Source: Sphingobium sp. AP50 | GTDB lineage: Bacteria; Pseudomonadota; Alphaproteobacteria; Sphingomonadales; Sphingomonadaceae | Direction of reading: 5' to 3' | Assembly (NCBI RefSeq): GCF_900109095.1 | Contig: NZ_FNYZ01000020.1 | Coordinates: 1-64,000 of the forward strand | DNA: 64,000 bases | Shown: one piece after another, positions 1 through 8,701 of the stretch | Numbering within the stretch: position 1 is the first letter of the stretch | How the letters are laid out: each line of letters starts with the position of its first letter | Position numbers and translations under genes: made by a program | Notes under the pieces: model-generated | Told to the model about the DNA's origin: nothing | What the model saw: only the letters and a program-made list of their open reading frames with translations | Databases searched by the model: none

Positions 1-95
1 AACTCGACGAGCTGCTGCCCTGGAAATGGCTGCCAGCAAGGTGCTCGATTGCCACCTGATCAAAGGCTACCTCGCGGCTTTCACCGGATGGTTAC
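1..95 (+). mobile_element. Right end of an IS66-family insertion sequence (partial)
   Basis: The first 59 bases, read in frame 3, encode LDELLPWKW followed by nine residues and a stop. This matches the C-terminal RIDELLPW-type signature of IS66 transposases (TnpC). The sequence then ends in a tract whose reverse complement, GTAACCATCCGGTGAAAG, resembles IS66-type terminal inverted repeats, which start GTAA and contain CCGGTGAA; this puts the end of the element near base 95. The rest of the element, and the second copy of the 8-bp target duplication such elements usually make, lie outside the window. The transposase frame is seen; the exact terminus is inferred from recall of the family. Confidence 0.6.
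3..59 (+). CDS. IS66 transposase, C-terminal fragment
   Basis: Only the last 18 codons are present, beginning LDELLPWKW and ending at TGA 57-59. The LLPW motif is the usual C-terminal end of the large IS66 transposase. The gene runs in from the left edge. No complete gene can be claimed and a short chance match is not excluded, but the IS66-like inverted repeat just downstream supports the call. Confidence 0.5.
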   Translation, partial: LDELLPWKWLPARCSIAT

Positions 96-268
96 GTGGC
101 TCTGGCCTAAAGTACAAAAAGTGCTGCGGCCGATAGAGCTTGCGAGCCTTGGAGGATGAAATGGGGGCTAGGCGAGCGATTTCTGCGGAGATGTTTAGGA
201 ATGTCCGCTTCTGGGATATTCTCTCGGTTGGCGGAATTACCGAAACGGGCGCAAATCGGCCGCCCCCC

Positions 269-1006
269 TCAATCCAGCACGTTAGGCAAATCCTCGAATC
301 CCTTCCGCAGGGCCGCGCTCCAGCTTTGGGAGATCATCGCGAACTCCTCATTGTCCGCCTCTATGCGGGTGCGGACGCGGAAGTCGAAGGCGTCGGTGGG
401 GATTACCGTCAGGTCGAGCGGCATGCCGACGGACAGGTTCGACCGCAGCGTCGAATCCATCGACACCAGCACCGCCTTGGTCGCGTCCTCCAGACTGGTT
501 TCGCGGGCGATGATGCGGTCCAGGATCGGCTTGCCATATTTATGCTCGCCAATCTGGAAGAAGGGCGTGTCTTCGGTCGCTTCGATGAAATTGCCGGCCG
601 AATAGATGAGGTAAAGGCGTGGCTTGCCGCCCTTGCGCTGGCCCGCGATCATGATCGACGCGCTGGAGCCGGAGCCGCCCATCTCGATGCTTTCGCGATA
701 TTTGCTCTGCATGGAGCGCATCGCATCGCCCACAATCTGCGCCACGCGGTGCATGGTGTCGCAATTGAGGATGGTTTCGACATCGGGGTTGAGCTCCGAT
801 TCGCGGATCGCCTTGCTCAGGACCGCCTTCACCCCCTGGGTGATCGACAGATTGCCCGAACAGAGCAAGGTGATCGCCCGTTCATCGGGGACATGATAGG
901 TAAAGCTCTTCCGGAAGCGCGCGATATTGTCCATGCCCGCATTGGTGCGGGTGTCGGACAGCATGACCAGTCCCTGGTCAACGCGCACGGCCACACAATA
1001 AGTCAC
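269..1006 (-). CDS. Anbu / bacterial proteasome homologue (proteasome-type peptidase)
   Basis: 245 aa Ntn-hydrolase of the HslV/20S beta superfamily, closest to Anbu. I start it at GTG 1006, preceded by a GGAGG ribosome site, so that Thr2 follows the initiator and becomes the N-terminal nucleophile once Met is removed. Counting from that Thr, Asp17 falls in the conserved SDTRTNAG block. A larger open frame runs upstream but overlaps the transglutaminase gene and has no family features. It is the last gene of a minus-strand operon: ATP-grasp, alpha-E, transglutaminase, Anbu, which is the usual Anbu neighbourhood. Anbu assembles as a self-compartmentalised or lock-washer oligomer; its substrates are poorly known. 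Confidence 0.9.
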   Translation of the reverse strand: MTYCVAVRVDQGLVMLSDTRTNAGMDNIARFRKSFTYHVPDERAITLLCSGNLSITQGVKAVLSKAIRESELNPDVETILNCDTMHRVAQIVGDAMRSMQSKYRESIEMGGSGSSASIMIAGQRKGGKPRLYLIYSAGNFIEATEDTPFFQIGEHKYGKPILDRIIARETSLEDATKAVLVSMDSTLRSNLSVGMPLDLTVIPTDAFDFRVRTRIEADNEEFAMISQSWSAALRKGFEDLPNVLD

Positions 1007-1082
1007 GGCCCCCCGGCCTCCTGTATTTGTTGTCGCGATCGGCGAAGCGCCGGACGTGCCATCCGGCTTGCGATCGCTTGCG

Positions 1083-1955
1083 TTAACCCGTCGAGTCGGG
1101 CGGCGGGGTGCTTTGTTGTTGCTGCTTCTGCAACTGCCGTTCCTCGACTCCATCTTCCGCCTGCGCGATACGGACGTCGGCGTCAATCCATATGTCGCCC
1201 GCGACCGTGACGGAGCCACGGATCGGCGCAGCATCATCGGCATCCAGACCGCTGGCCAGACGCAGATAGCGTTCGGTGACGCAGACCCGGTTGGACGGGT
1301 CGAAACCGATCCAGCCGAGCGAGGGCAGCCAGGCTTCGGCCCAGCCATGGGTTTCGTGCAGCGCATCGCCGTCGCCCGCCAGCAGATAGCCCGACACATA
1401 ACGCGCAGGCACGCCGATGGACCGGGCAGCGGCGATGAAGACCTGCGCATGGTCCTGACACACGCCCGCGCCCAGGGCGAAGGCATCGGCCGCGCTCGTT
1501 TCCGACGTGGTGACGCCGGCGCGATAATGGACCGCGTCGCTGACGGCGGCCGACAGGGCGTGGAGGGTGGCGAGCGGACCGTCGCCTGCCGGCAGATCGC
1601 GCGCCATCGCCGCGATGCCGGGCGACGATCGGGTCAGACGCGTGTCGCGCAGGAAATAGCGTGGATCGACATGGCTGTGCAGATGGCCGACGACACCATG
1701 GCTTTCGCGCGTGTCGACCAGCCCTTCGGCGACGATGGTTGCGTTGTCGAGCCGATCATGGCGAATCCAGATCGCTTCCTTTTCGCCATAGCTGTTGGGG
1801 TGGAAGGCGGTCAGCGGCTCGTCATTGATGCTTACCTGCCATTCCAGCACGCGCTGCGCCGGCGTATCCACCGGCATCAGCTTCAGCCGCATCGCGACCC
1901 GCCCGGCGGTCGCGGCATAGCGGTAGATGGTCTGGTGACGGACGAGCAGTTTCAC
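1083..1955 (-). CDS. Transglutaminase-like cysteine protease family protein (Anbu operon)
   Basis: 290 aa. An N-terminal beta-rich transglutaminase-N region (about residues 1-85) is followed by the papain-like transglutaminase core. The catalytic triad is visible: Cys166 in GAGVCQDHA, His203 in THGWAEAW and Asp219 in GFDPSN. There is no signal peptide, so it is probably cytoplasmic. The C-terminus ends in a low-complexity glutamine run. It lies 20 bp downstream of the alpha-E gene and 76 bp upstream of Anbu. In this conserved operon it is thought to cleave or ligate peptides, or remove a modification, together with the ATP-grasp and alpha-E proteins; that role is an inference from context. 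Confidence 0.9.
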   Translation of the reverse strand: MKLLVRHQTIYRYAATAGRVAMRLKLMPVDTPAQRVLEWQVSINDEPLTAFHPNSYGEKEAIWIRHDRLDNATIVAEGLVDTRESHGVVGHLHSHVDPRYFLRDTRLTRSSPGIAAMARDLPAGDGPLATLHALSAAVSDAVHYRAGVTTSETSAADAFALGAGVCQDHAQVFIAAARSIGVPARYVSGYLLAGDGDALHETHGWAEAWLPSLGWIGFDPSNRVCVTERYLRLASGLDADDAAPIRGSVTVAGDIWIDADVRIAQAEDGVEERQLQKQQQQSTPPPDSTG

Positions 1956-1975
1956 GGCGGCCTCCCCTTCCCTCC

Positions 1976-2908
1976 TCAGCCGAAATGATAGGTCTGAGCG
2001 ATTTCGGCGCCCAGCCGGTTGGTCATCATCAGGCCGTTCTGCACCGTTTCATGCAGGCCGCGACGGAAGATTTCGCCGCTGTCCTGCTGTTCCAGGCCCG
2101 CGACCATTTCCTGCACCGTGTCGTTGCATGGCCCCTTCGCATTATGCCAGCCCGCCAGGCGGTTGAGCCGATAGGCGAGCTGGTCATAGCAATAGGCGAC
2201 GCTGCGCGGGAACAGCCGGTTGAGCATCAGGAAGTCGGTGATCTGCCAGGGCGTGTAGGTCCCGCCATAGACATGGTGATAGGCGCGCGCGCCCGACAGG
2301 GCATAGAGGACCGACGTCCATTGATAATGGTCGCGATTGCCGCCGATCACTTCGGTTTCCGGCAGCAGGACATAATATTTCACGTCGAGCAGGCGCAGCG
2401 TCATCTGCGCCCGTTCCAACGCGGAGCCGGTGCGCAGGAAATCATGCCCTTCGTTGCGGAGCTGACCCGAATGGGCGGCACCGCGGAAGGTCATGACGCG
2501 AGTCTTGACCCAGTCGATCAGCGTCGGGAGTTGCTGGCGCGCTTCGCTGACATCATAGCTGTCAAGCTTGCGCCAGCCCTCGTTCAGCGATTCCCACATG
2601 TCCTGCGTCAGCATGGTGCGCGCCGACTTGGCATTGGCGCGGGCTTTCAGCAGGCAGGAGCGGATCGAACTGGGATTGTCCGCGTCCAGCATCAGGAAGG
2701 AGACGGCGTCGCTTTCAGTGACGATCGTGCCTTCGGGGAATTGATGCCCCGCCCCGGTCGCGCGGACGACGGAGCGCCATTCGTCGCGATGATGCGCGCC
2801 CGGCAGAATCGCCATGCGCTGCCCCATGGTGAGCAGGCGCGCAGTAGCTTCGGCCCGCTCCATATAGCGCGCCATCCAGTAGAGATTTTCGGCGGTCCGG
2901 CTCAGCAT
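1976..2908 (-). CDS. Alpha-E domain protein (DUF403)
   Basis: 310 aa, almost entirely helical, opening with MLSRTAENLYWMARYMERAE, the hallmark N-terminus of alpha-E proteins, which fixes the start. Family members occur next to, or fused to, circularly permuted type-2 ATP-grasp enzymes. They are proposed to act with them and with transglutaminases in making or attaching an unknown peptide tag. It sits second in the Anbu operon, with a 133-bp gap after the ATP-grasp gene that holds a palindromic repeat. No catalytic motif is recognisable. Confidence 0.9.
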   Translation of the reverse strand: MLSRTAENLYWMARYMERAEATARLLTMGQRMAILPGAHHRDEWRSVVRATGAGHQFPEGTIVTESDAVSFLMLDADNPSSIRSCLLKARANAKSARTMLTQDMWESLNEGWRKLDSYDVSEARQQLPTLIDWVKTRVMTFRGAAHSGQLRNEGHDFLRTGSALERAQMTLRLLDVKYYVLLPETEVIGGNRDHYQWTSVLYALSGARAYHHVYGGTYTPWQITDFLMLNRLFPRSVAYCYDQLAYRLNRLAGWHNAKGPCNDTVQEMVAGLEQQDSGEIFRRGLHETVQNGLMMTNRLGAEIAQTYHFG

Positions 2909-2925
2909 GAGATTGCCTCAATTTC

Positions 2926-3014
2926 CGTCATCCCCGCGGAGACGGGAATCCATCTCCCCCCCCTTCCGCTTGATGCAATGGCGGGAGATGGGTTCCCGCC
3001 TGCGCGGGAATGAC
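2926..3014. repeat. REP-like palindromic repeat (GCGGGAATCC type)
   Basis: Two inverted arms of about 33 bases (2926-2958 and 2981-3014), with some mismatches and a loop of about 20 bases. The left arm contains GTCATCCCCGC and GGGAATCCATCTCC; the right arm is the complementary type and ends GCGCGGGAATGACG. The element fills most of the gap between the ATP-grasp and alpha-E genes, so it would be transcribed within the operon and could fold into a strong stem. This repeat type is widespread in proteobacterial intergenic regions. Confidence 0.8.
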
Positions 3015-3041
3015 GATGAAAGGGGTGAGAGGGTGCGCGCA

Positions 3042-4451
3042 TCAGTCCTGCAACACCCAGGTATCCTTGACCCCGCCGCCCTGGCTGGAATTCACCACCA
3101 GCGACCCTTCGGTCAGTGCAACGCGAGTCAGGCCGCCGGGGACGAGGCGGATCTGCTTGCCGACGAGGCAATAGGGGCGGAAGTCGGCATGGCGGCCGAC
3201 CACCGCCGCCGGGCCGAGGGTCGGCACGGTAGACAGGTCCAGCGTGGGCTGGGCGATGAATTCGCCCGGATTGGCCTTGATCCGTTCGGCATAGGCGGCG
3301 ACTTCGTCCTTGGTGGACTTGGGGCCGATCAGCATGCCGTAGCCGCCCGAGCCATGCACTTCCTTGGCGACCAGTTCGTGCAGGTTTTCCAGCACATATT
3401 TGAGTTCGTCGGGCTTGCCGCACTGCCAGGTCTGGATATTGTCCAGGATCGGCTTCTCGCCCAGATAGAAGCGGATCATCTCCGGCACATAGATATAGAC
3501 CGCCTTGTCGTCCGCGATCCCCGCGCCCGGCGCCGAGGCGAGCGTCACGCCACCATTGCGATAGACGTTGAAGATGCCCGGCACGCCCAGCAGGCTGTCG
3601 GGGCGGAAGACCAGCGGATCGATATATTCGTCGTCGATGCGGCGATAGATGACGTCGACAGCCTTCGGCCCCAGCGTGGTCTTCATCCACACCCGGTCAT
3701 TGTCGACGAACAGGTCGGCCGGCTCGACCAGTTCCACGCCCATCAGGTCGGCGAGGAAGCTATGTTCATAATAGGCGCTATTGAGCGAACCGGGGGTAAG
3801 CACCACCACGACCGGATCGCCCTTGCAGGCCGGGGGCGCGACTTCCTTCAGGCTCTTGAGCAATTCGGCGGGATAATCATCGACCGGTGCGACCACGCCC
3901 TGCGCGAACAGTTCAGGGAACATGCGCGTCATGATCTCGCGATTTTCGAGCATGTAGGACACGCCCGACGGGGTGCGGCAATTATCCTCCAGCACCTCGA
4001 AACTGCCCGGCCCGGTGCGGACAATATCGATGCCGACGATATGGCTGTAAACCTTCCCCGGCGGGGTGAAGTCGGCCATTTCGGCGAGATAGGCGCTGTT
4101 CTTGTAGATGATGTCGGCGGGCATGATGCCGGCCTTCACGATCTCGCCGCGATGATAGACGTCGTGGAGGAAGGCGTTGAGCGCCCGCGCCCGCTGGCGA
4201 ATGCCCTTGTCCAGGATGCGCCATTCATTCGCGGTGAAGATACGCGGCAGCAGGTCGAACGGGATCAGCCGTTCCGGATCGCCGCCCTCGCCGTAGACGG
4301 CGAAGGTGATGCCGATGCGACGAAAGATCGCCTCAGCCTCGTCCATGCGGCGATTGAGCCCGGCAATGCCGGTTCGCTCCACCCATTTCTGCACTTCGTC
4401 GTAACAGGGGCGTATCGAACCGTCGGGCTCAAACATTTCATGGAAGGGCAA
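3042..4451 (-). CDS. Circularly permuted type-2 ATP-grasp protein
   Basis: 469 aa from TTG 4451, which lies 9 bases after an AGGGAGG ribosome site and gives the family-typical N-terminus LPFHEMFEPDGSIRPCYDEV. The longer open frame upstream (to 4676) has no family character. The length fits the DUF404/DUF407 ATP-grasp group. Blocks around VDVIYRRIDDEYIDP and GSGGYGMLIGPKS carry the usual nucleotide-binding residues. Such enzymes couple ATP hydrolysis to formation of a carboxyl-amine bond. As the first gene of the Anbu operon it probably works with the alpha-E and transglutaminase proteins; the product is unknown. An ATG 15 bases downstream is the alternative start. Confidence 0.9.
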   Translation of the reverse strand: MPFHEMFEPDGSIRPCYDEVQKWVERTGIAGLNRRMDEAEAIFRRIGITFAVYGEGGDPERLIPFDLLPRIFTANEWRILDKGIRQRARALNAFLHDVYHRGEIVKAGIMPADIIYKNSAYLAEMADFTPPGKVYSHIVGIDIVRTGPGSFEVLEDNCRTPSGVSYMLENREIMTRMFPELFAQGVVAPVDDYPAELLKSLKEVAPPACKGDPVVVVLTPGSLNSAYYEHSFLADLMGVELVEPADLFVDNDRVWMKTTLGPKAVDVIYRRIDDEYIDPLVFRPDSLLGVPGIFNVYRNGGVTLASAPGAGIADDKAVYIYVPEMIRFYLGEKPILDNIQTWQCGKPDELKYVLENLHELVAKEVHGSGGYGMLIGPKSTKDEVAAYAERIKANPGEFIAQPTLDLSTVPTLGPAAVVGRHADFRPYCLVGKQIRLVPGGLTRVALTEGSLVVNSSQGGGVKDTWVLQD

Positions 4452-4726
4452 GTGGACAATCCTCCCTCGGCCAGCAGGCCCGGTTGTGCATTGCAATATT
4501 AGTGCGCCGCGCCGCACCGATTGCAAGATAAAAATCGCAGTCGAGAAAAAGGTTCTCGGCAAGTTAGGGATGATGGCGGAAAGCGCCCGCCGGATCGTTC
4601 GCGCGGGTGGCATCACGGCCTCGTCGCCATGATCCAAATTTTTACCCTTACCCCGGTTGACCGCCCCCCTGCCCATGCGTATAGGCCCGCCTCACCGCAG
4701 GGCTCTGCCCCGGCGAGGCCCTTTGG

Positions 4727-4803
4727 GGCGGAGTAGCTCAGCTGGTTAGAGCAGCGGAATCATAATCCGCGTGTCGGGGGTTCAAGTCCCTCCTCCGCTA
4801 CCA
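4727..4803 (+). tRNA. tRNA-Met (CAT), elongator type
   Basis: 77-nt cloverleaf: acceptor GGCGGAG, TA at 8-9, D arm GCTC-AGCTGGTTA-GAGC, anticodon stem GCGGA/TCCGC around loop ATCATAA (anticodon CAT), T arm GGGGGTTCAAGTCCCTC, and encoded CCA. Position 1-72 is a G-T wobble. The GCGGAATCATAATCCGC anticodon arm is that of the alphaproteobacterial elongator tRNA-Met; it lacks the mismatched first pair and the GGG/CCC anticodon stem of the initiator. A CAT tRNA for Ile (lysidine type) is the only serious alternative. Confidence 0.92.
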
Positions 4804-5036
4804 TTTTATAAAATCGCTAACTTATAGCGCAGCCTCAGCTTGCCAAGCTGGTCATTCACATGGGGCAGCCGCAGCGCATCTCCGTATCTTTACATGCGCA
4901 GAGACACTGTGGTCGGGCGCCTGATTGGTCAGGCTAAACAGACACTAACACTATTTGTGTGACTTCCCGCTGGCCAGATTAACCGTTAGGGAACCACCAC
5001 TGGTTACGCCCCACATCATTACTGGGGCATAATGAC

Positions 5037-6113
5037 ATGGAAATTTCTCACGCAAATCGACAACTTGACTGGCCCAATGTGGCGAAGGCCGGATGCATCA
5101 TCCTGGTCGTGATCATGCACTGGCAACCGCATTTTGCCGAGATTCCCTGGACCCATACGGAGTCATACGAAGCGCTGTGGTACATATTGAACGAGTTCTT
5201 GCGCCCCGTTCGAATGCCCCTGTTCTTTCTGGTGTCCGGCCTGCTGGCGTCAGAGTCCATCTTGCGTCCCAAGGCGACGACCCGTCGCAAACGGCTGTAC
5301 AAGCCGCTATACCTGTATGTCATTTGGGGTTTGATTACGGCAATTGCGACGCCAGTTGTTTCCACACAGGCGTTCGACACCATATTCGCGCGGGTACTAG
5401 CTGAGGTGAGCATGCTGGTAGCGCTATCCTGGTATCTGGCCGCGCTGGCGATCTATTATGTCCTCTCAAAGATGACCTTGAAGCTGCCGGTGATGGCTGT
5501 CCTTGCCGGCTGCGTCCTGCTTTCGATCGTCGGCACAATCTGCCAGGACGCCTTGCCGGGTCAGCAGCACAAGATCTTGCGATGCGCGATATTCTTCATG
5601 GCCGGCGTGCGCCTGAAAAGCCAAATACTTGCATTCGCACATAGAGCGACGGCGAAGCGAACGGCTCTTCTCGGGCTGGCATTTGCTGTCGGGGCAATCA
5701 TGAGCGTTGCCAATGACACTTACTTCCTGCCGGTCGATATCATCGCCACGGCCTTTGGCATACAGTTCAGCCAGATGGTTGCAACCCGCATGCCGCGGCT
5801 GGTGCCGTCATCAACCTGGCTCGCGCACCGCACATTGCCGATTTATCTGATCCACTTTCTCATTCTCCCGGTTATTGCGGCCGCGATTGCGTTGCTTGCG
5901 CCCCAGGCGCTTCTCGGCAATTTCTGGTTCGGGATGATCGTGCCGGTCATGCTGGTGCCGCCTATCATAGCAACCTCACTGGTTGCACATCGCCTGCTCC
6001 TGGCGGGCAAGTGTGACTGGCTGTTCGATCTTCCAGTGCTGAAGCGGATTGTTCCTGATGAAATCGCAATGGATTTGTACAATCAGGATTCTGCCATAGC
6101 CGTGCAGAATTAG
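5037..6113 (+). CDS. Acyltransferase family 3 membrane protein
   Basis: 358 aa integral membrane protein with about ten hydrophobic segments. The N-terminal pattern DWPNVAKAGCIILVVIMHW contains the His expected in the first membrane helix of acyltransferase-3/OpgC-like enzymes. The RPVRMPLFFLVSGLL block is also typical of the family. These proteins transfer acyl groups such as acetyl or succinyl to sugars of polysaccharides, lipids or glucans at the membrane; the substrate here is unknown. It stands alone between tRNA-Met and a flavoprotein gene. By eye the GC content is lower than in its neighbours, hinting at transfer. The start is the first ATG after a TAATGAC stretch, with no strong ribosome site. 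Confidence 0.8.
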   Translation: MEISHANRQLDWPNVAKAGCIILVVIMHWQPHFAEIPWTHTESYEALWYILNEFLRPVRMPLFFLVSGLLASESILRPKATTRRKRLYKPLYLYVIWGLITAIATPVVSTQAFDTIFARVLAEVSMLVALSWYLAALAIYYVLSKMTLKLPVMAVLAGCVLLSIVGTICQDALPGQQHKILRCAIFFMAGVRLKSQILAFAHRATAKRTALLGLAFAVGAIMSVANDTYFLPVDIIATAFGIQFSQMVATRMPRLVPSSTWLAHRTLPIYLIHFLILPVIAAAIALLAPQALLGNFWFGMIVPVMLVPPIIATSLVAHRLLLAGKCDWLFDLPVLKRIVPDEIAMDLYNQDSAIAVQN

Positions 6114-6268
6114 AATTATTGCCTATATCAACCCGACAATATCTTCAGCAGCGCCAGCGCGCCGACTGCGATCCAGCGCAAGCCTCCGCAGAGGCAGATC
6201 ACCCTTGCGTCGGGGCCAAAAGCGGGCCAATCAGCCTGCCAAACAGGGCATAAGAGGATAGTGCGCGG

Positions 6269-7495
6269 ATGAGCTATTATGACGTTCTGATCGTGGGGGC
6301 CGGCCATGCCGGCGCGCAGGCGGCGATTTCGCTGCGGCAGCTGGGCTTTGAGGGCACGGTGGCGATGATCGGGGACGAGCAATATCCGCCCTATGAACGC
6401 CCGCCGCTGTCGAAGGAATATTTCGCGGGCGACAAGAGCTTCGACCGTATCCTGATCCGCCCGGCCGCTTTCTGGGACGAGCGCAAGATCGACATGCTTC
6501 TGGGCAAGCGTGTGAAGAGCGTCGATCCCGTGGGCAAGTTCGTGACCGTGGGTGAGGAAGAGATTGGCTATGACAAGCTGATCTGGTGCACCGGCGGCAG
6601 CCCGCGCATGCTGACCTGCAATGGCGCGGACGCGGTCAACGTGCATGCCGTGCGCCGCCGCGACGATGTCGACGCGATGATGGCGAAGATCGACAACATC
6701 AATCATGTGACCATCATCGGCGGCGGCTATATCGGGCTGGAGGCGGCGGCCGTGCTGTCCAAATTCGGCAAGACGGTGGTGCTGCTGGAGGCGCTGGACC
6801 GGGTGCTGGCGCGCGTGGCGGGCGAGGATTTGTCGCGCTTCTATGAAGCCGAACATCGCGCCCATGGCGTCGACCTGCGCACCGGGGCGCGGATGGATTG
6901 CATCGAGGTGACGGATGGCAAGGCCACCGCCGTGCTGATGGCTGATGGCGAGCGGATCGAGACCGACATGGTGATCGTGGGCATCGGCATCATCCCGGAG
7001 ACTGGCGCGCTGATCGCAGCCGGCGCGGCGGGCGGCAATGGCGTGGACGTGGATGAATTTTGCCGCACCAGCCTGCCCGACATCTATGCCGTGGGCGATT
7101 GCGCATCGCACGCCAACCGCTTTGCCGGCGGCGCGCAGATGCGGCTGGAATCGGTGCAGAATGCCAATGATCAGGCGAAGGTCGCCGTGGCGCATATCCT
7201 GGGCAAGGAAGAAGCCTATGACGCCGTGCCCTGGTTCTGGTCGAACCAATATGATCTCAAGCTCCAGACGGTGGGCCTGTCGACCGGCTTCGATCAGGCG
7301 GTGCTGCGCGGCGATACCGCCAATCGCAGCTTCTCGGTCGTGTATCTGAAGGGCGGCAAGGTGATCGCGCTCGATTGCGTCAACATGGTCAAGGATTATG
7401 TGCAGGGCCGCGCGCATGTGCTGGCCGGCGCGGCGCTGGATGTGGCGCAACTGGCCGATGCGAGCGTACCGCTGAAGGAAGTGGGGCTGGCGTAA
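6269..7495 (+). CDS. FAD-dependent ferredoxin/rubredoxin reductase-like oxidoreductase
   Basis: 408 aa. The N-terminal FAD Rossmann motif is VGAGHAGAQAA (about residues 9-19). A second NAD-binding motif, IIGGGYIGLEAA, lies near residues 150-161, and YAVGDCASH is the second FAD contact. The C-terminal 85 residues match the reductase-C domain of oxygenase-coupled reductases (the rhodocoxin/putidaredoxin reductase group), which pass electrons from NADH to a [2Fe-2S] ferredoxin feeding P450s or Rieske oxygenases. No ferredoxin or oxygenase lies next to it, so its partner must be encoded elsewhere. The gene is monocistronic, flanked by intergenic DNA on the left and hairpin repeats on the right. 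Confidence 0.88.
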   Translation: MSYYDVLIVGAGHAGAQAAISLRQLGFEGTVAMIGDEQYPPYERPPLSKEYFAGDKSFDRILIRPAAFWDERKIDMLLGKRVKSVDPVGKFVTVGEEEIGYDKLIWCTGGSPRMLTCNGADAVNVHAVRRRDDVDAMMAKIDNINHVTIIGGGYIGLEAAAVLSKFGKTVVLLEALDRVLARVAGEDLSRFYEAEHRAHGVDLRTGARMDCIEVTDGKATAVLMADGERIETDMVIVGIGIIPETGALIAAGAAGGNGVDVDEFCRTSLPDIYAVGDCASHANRFAGGAQMRLESVQNANDQAKVAVAHILGKEEAYDAVPWFWSNQYDLKLQTVGLSTGFDQAVLRGDTANRSFSVVYLKGGKVIALDCVNMVKDYVQGRAHVLAGAALDVAQLADASVPLKEVGLA

Positions 7496-7510
7496 TCGGC
7501 GCAAAATTGT

Positions 7511-7635
7511 TCCCCCTCCCGTTTACGGGAGGGGGTTAGGGGGTGGGCAAGCGCAACGTTGCAATTGCCCACCCCGCTGCGACTAAATTCGCTTCGCTCA
7601 TTAAGTCTCGCTGCCCCTCCCGTTTACGGGAGGGG
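7511..7635. repeat. Composite hairpin repeat (two CCCTCCCGTTTACGGGAGGG palindromes)
   Basis: Two copies of the palindrome CCCCTCCCGTTTACGGGAGGGG, at 7513-7534 and 7614-7635, flank a third stem, GGGGTGGGCAA...TTGCCCACCCC (7541-7575). The unit lies between the converging flavoprotein and RNA-ligase-like genes and could act as a two-way terminator. Such stems are common in sphingomonad intergenic DNA; no coding sequence is seen here. Confidence 0.8.
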
Positions 7636-7647
7636 AATAGTGTGAGC

Positions 7648-8181
7648 CTATCCCCGAAACATCGCCTGCATCGCTGGTTCCCACGGCCCGCCGCGATAGT
7701 GCCAGGCGGCAAGGCCTGCGATCGTCAGCGGGCGGGAGCGGAAATCGGCGCGGAGTTGCGCCACCAGCGCTTTTGCCTCCTGCGGCGACACCTTGTTCTG
7801 GACCGTGATATGCAGTCGGGGCCGGGCCTGATCCTGCGGGGTCAGCAGGCCCGCAAAGGCATCCGCCAGTTCATCCCGCATCGCCATCAAGTCCGGGCTC
7901 TCGACGCGGAAGGCGACGCCCCGCCCCAGCAGCATCACCTCCGTCAGGCGCGCGGCCGGGGACGGCCCGGCGCACAGACGCTTGAGGCGGGCCGCCACCT
8001 CCGCCAGCGCCGAGGGTGGCAGATGGTGGAACAGGGTCAGATGCGCGGGGATCAGATTGCGCTCCGGCGGGAAATGAGCCCGGCGCAGGCCATCGGCCCA
8101 GGCGAAATCCGCGCGGCCCAGCAGCGCCGTGACGATGATCGGGGCGCCCGCCCCGCCTGTCCCGCCATGGGGCGTCAGCAT
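7648..8181 (-). CDS. 2'-5' RNA ligase family protein (2H phosphoesterase)
   Basis: 177 aa with the two diagnostic HxT/S motifs of the 2H superfamily: HLTLFHH (His47) and HITVQNK (His124). Members act as RNA 2',3'-cyclic phosphodiesterases or ligases (ThpR/LigT). The length fits a stand-alone single-domain protein. The ATG at 8181 is the only reasonable start before the divergent membrane-protein gene. Cellular role not predictable. Confidence 0.85.
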   Translation of the reverse strand: MLTPHGGTGGAGAPIIVTALLGRADFAWADGLRRAHFPPERNLIPAHLTLFHHLPPSALAEVAARLKRLCAGPSPAARLTEVMLLGRGVAFRVESPDLMAMRDELADAFAGLLTPQDQARPRLHITVQNKVSPQEAKALVAQLRADFRSRPLTIAGLAAWHYRGGPWEPAMQAMFRG

Positions 8182-8274
8182 GCCACCCCCGGCTTTCCCC
8201 CGGACGCGACAAGGCGTAGGATGCGATCATGACGGTCCCGCAACGGCAGGCCGCCTATCCGGGAGGGAGTCACC

Positions 8275-8697
8275 ATGTCGGCACCACGATCCTTCATCCT
8301 TATCGCCATCGCGTTCCTGCTGTGGAACCTGATGGGCGTCGCATCCTTCGTCATGCAATATCTGATGGACCTCAACGCACTGGAAAAGAGTGATCCGGGC
8401 GGGGCGAAGATTTTCGCTGCGATGCCGGCCTGGCTATGGCTGGACTATGCCGTCGCGGTGCTGGCCGGGACGGGCGGCGCGATCACATTGCTGCTGCGCC
8501 GGCGGGTCGCCGTGCCGCTGTTCCTGCTGTCGCTGATCGCCGTGGTGGTGCAGTTCGGCTATGTCTTCATCGCCACCGACATCATCGCGATCAAGGGCGT
8601 GGTGGTGGCCATGGCTTTCCCGATCCTGATCTTCGTGATCGCGATCCTGCAATGGCGCTATGCCACGGCGCAGGTGGCGAAGAGGGTCATTCGATAA
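8275..8697 (+). CDS. Small four-helix membrane protein of unknown function
   Basis: 140 aa with four predicted transmembrane helices (about residues 6-28, 52-70, 77-97 and 103-125). The ribosome site GGGAGGGAG lies 8 bases before ATG 8275. Similar small sphingomonad proteins are often labelled sugar transporter without evidence; I see no transporter motif. It is divergent from the 2H phosphoesterase gene and followed at once by a 70-bp palindromic repeat. Confidence 0.75.
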   Translation: MSAPRSFILIAIAFLLWNLMGVASFVMQYLMDLNALEKSDPGGAKIFAAMPAWLWLDYAVAVLAGTGGAITLLLRRRVAVPLFLLSLIAVVVQFGYVFIATDIIAIKGVVVAMAFPILIFVIAILQWRYATAQVAKRVIR

Positions 8698-8701
8698 ATA
8701 T

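Noticed and set aside
2907..4502. 531-residue plus-strand frame opposite the ATP-grasp gene
   Set aside because: Shadow frame; the opposite strand carries a complete, motif-bearing family protein.
5009..5028. GCCCC...GGGGC hairpin before the acyltransferase gene
   Set aside because: Only a five-base stem with a ten-base loop; too weak to call a terminator or regulator.
6128..7504. 458-residue open frame antisense to the flavoprotein gene
   Set aside because: Third-position GC bias of the sense gene opens the reverse frame; composition is His/Arg/Ala-rich with no family features. Its last 25 residues (from 6202 leftward) lie outside the sense gene and look hydrophobic, but a separate small gene there has no clear start or ribosome site.
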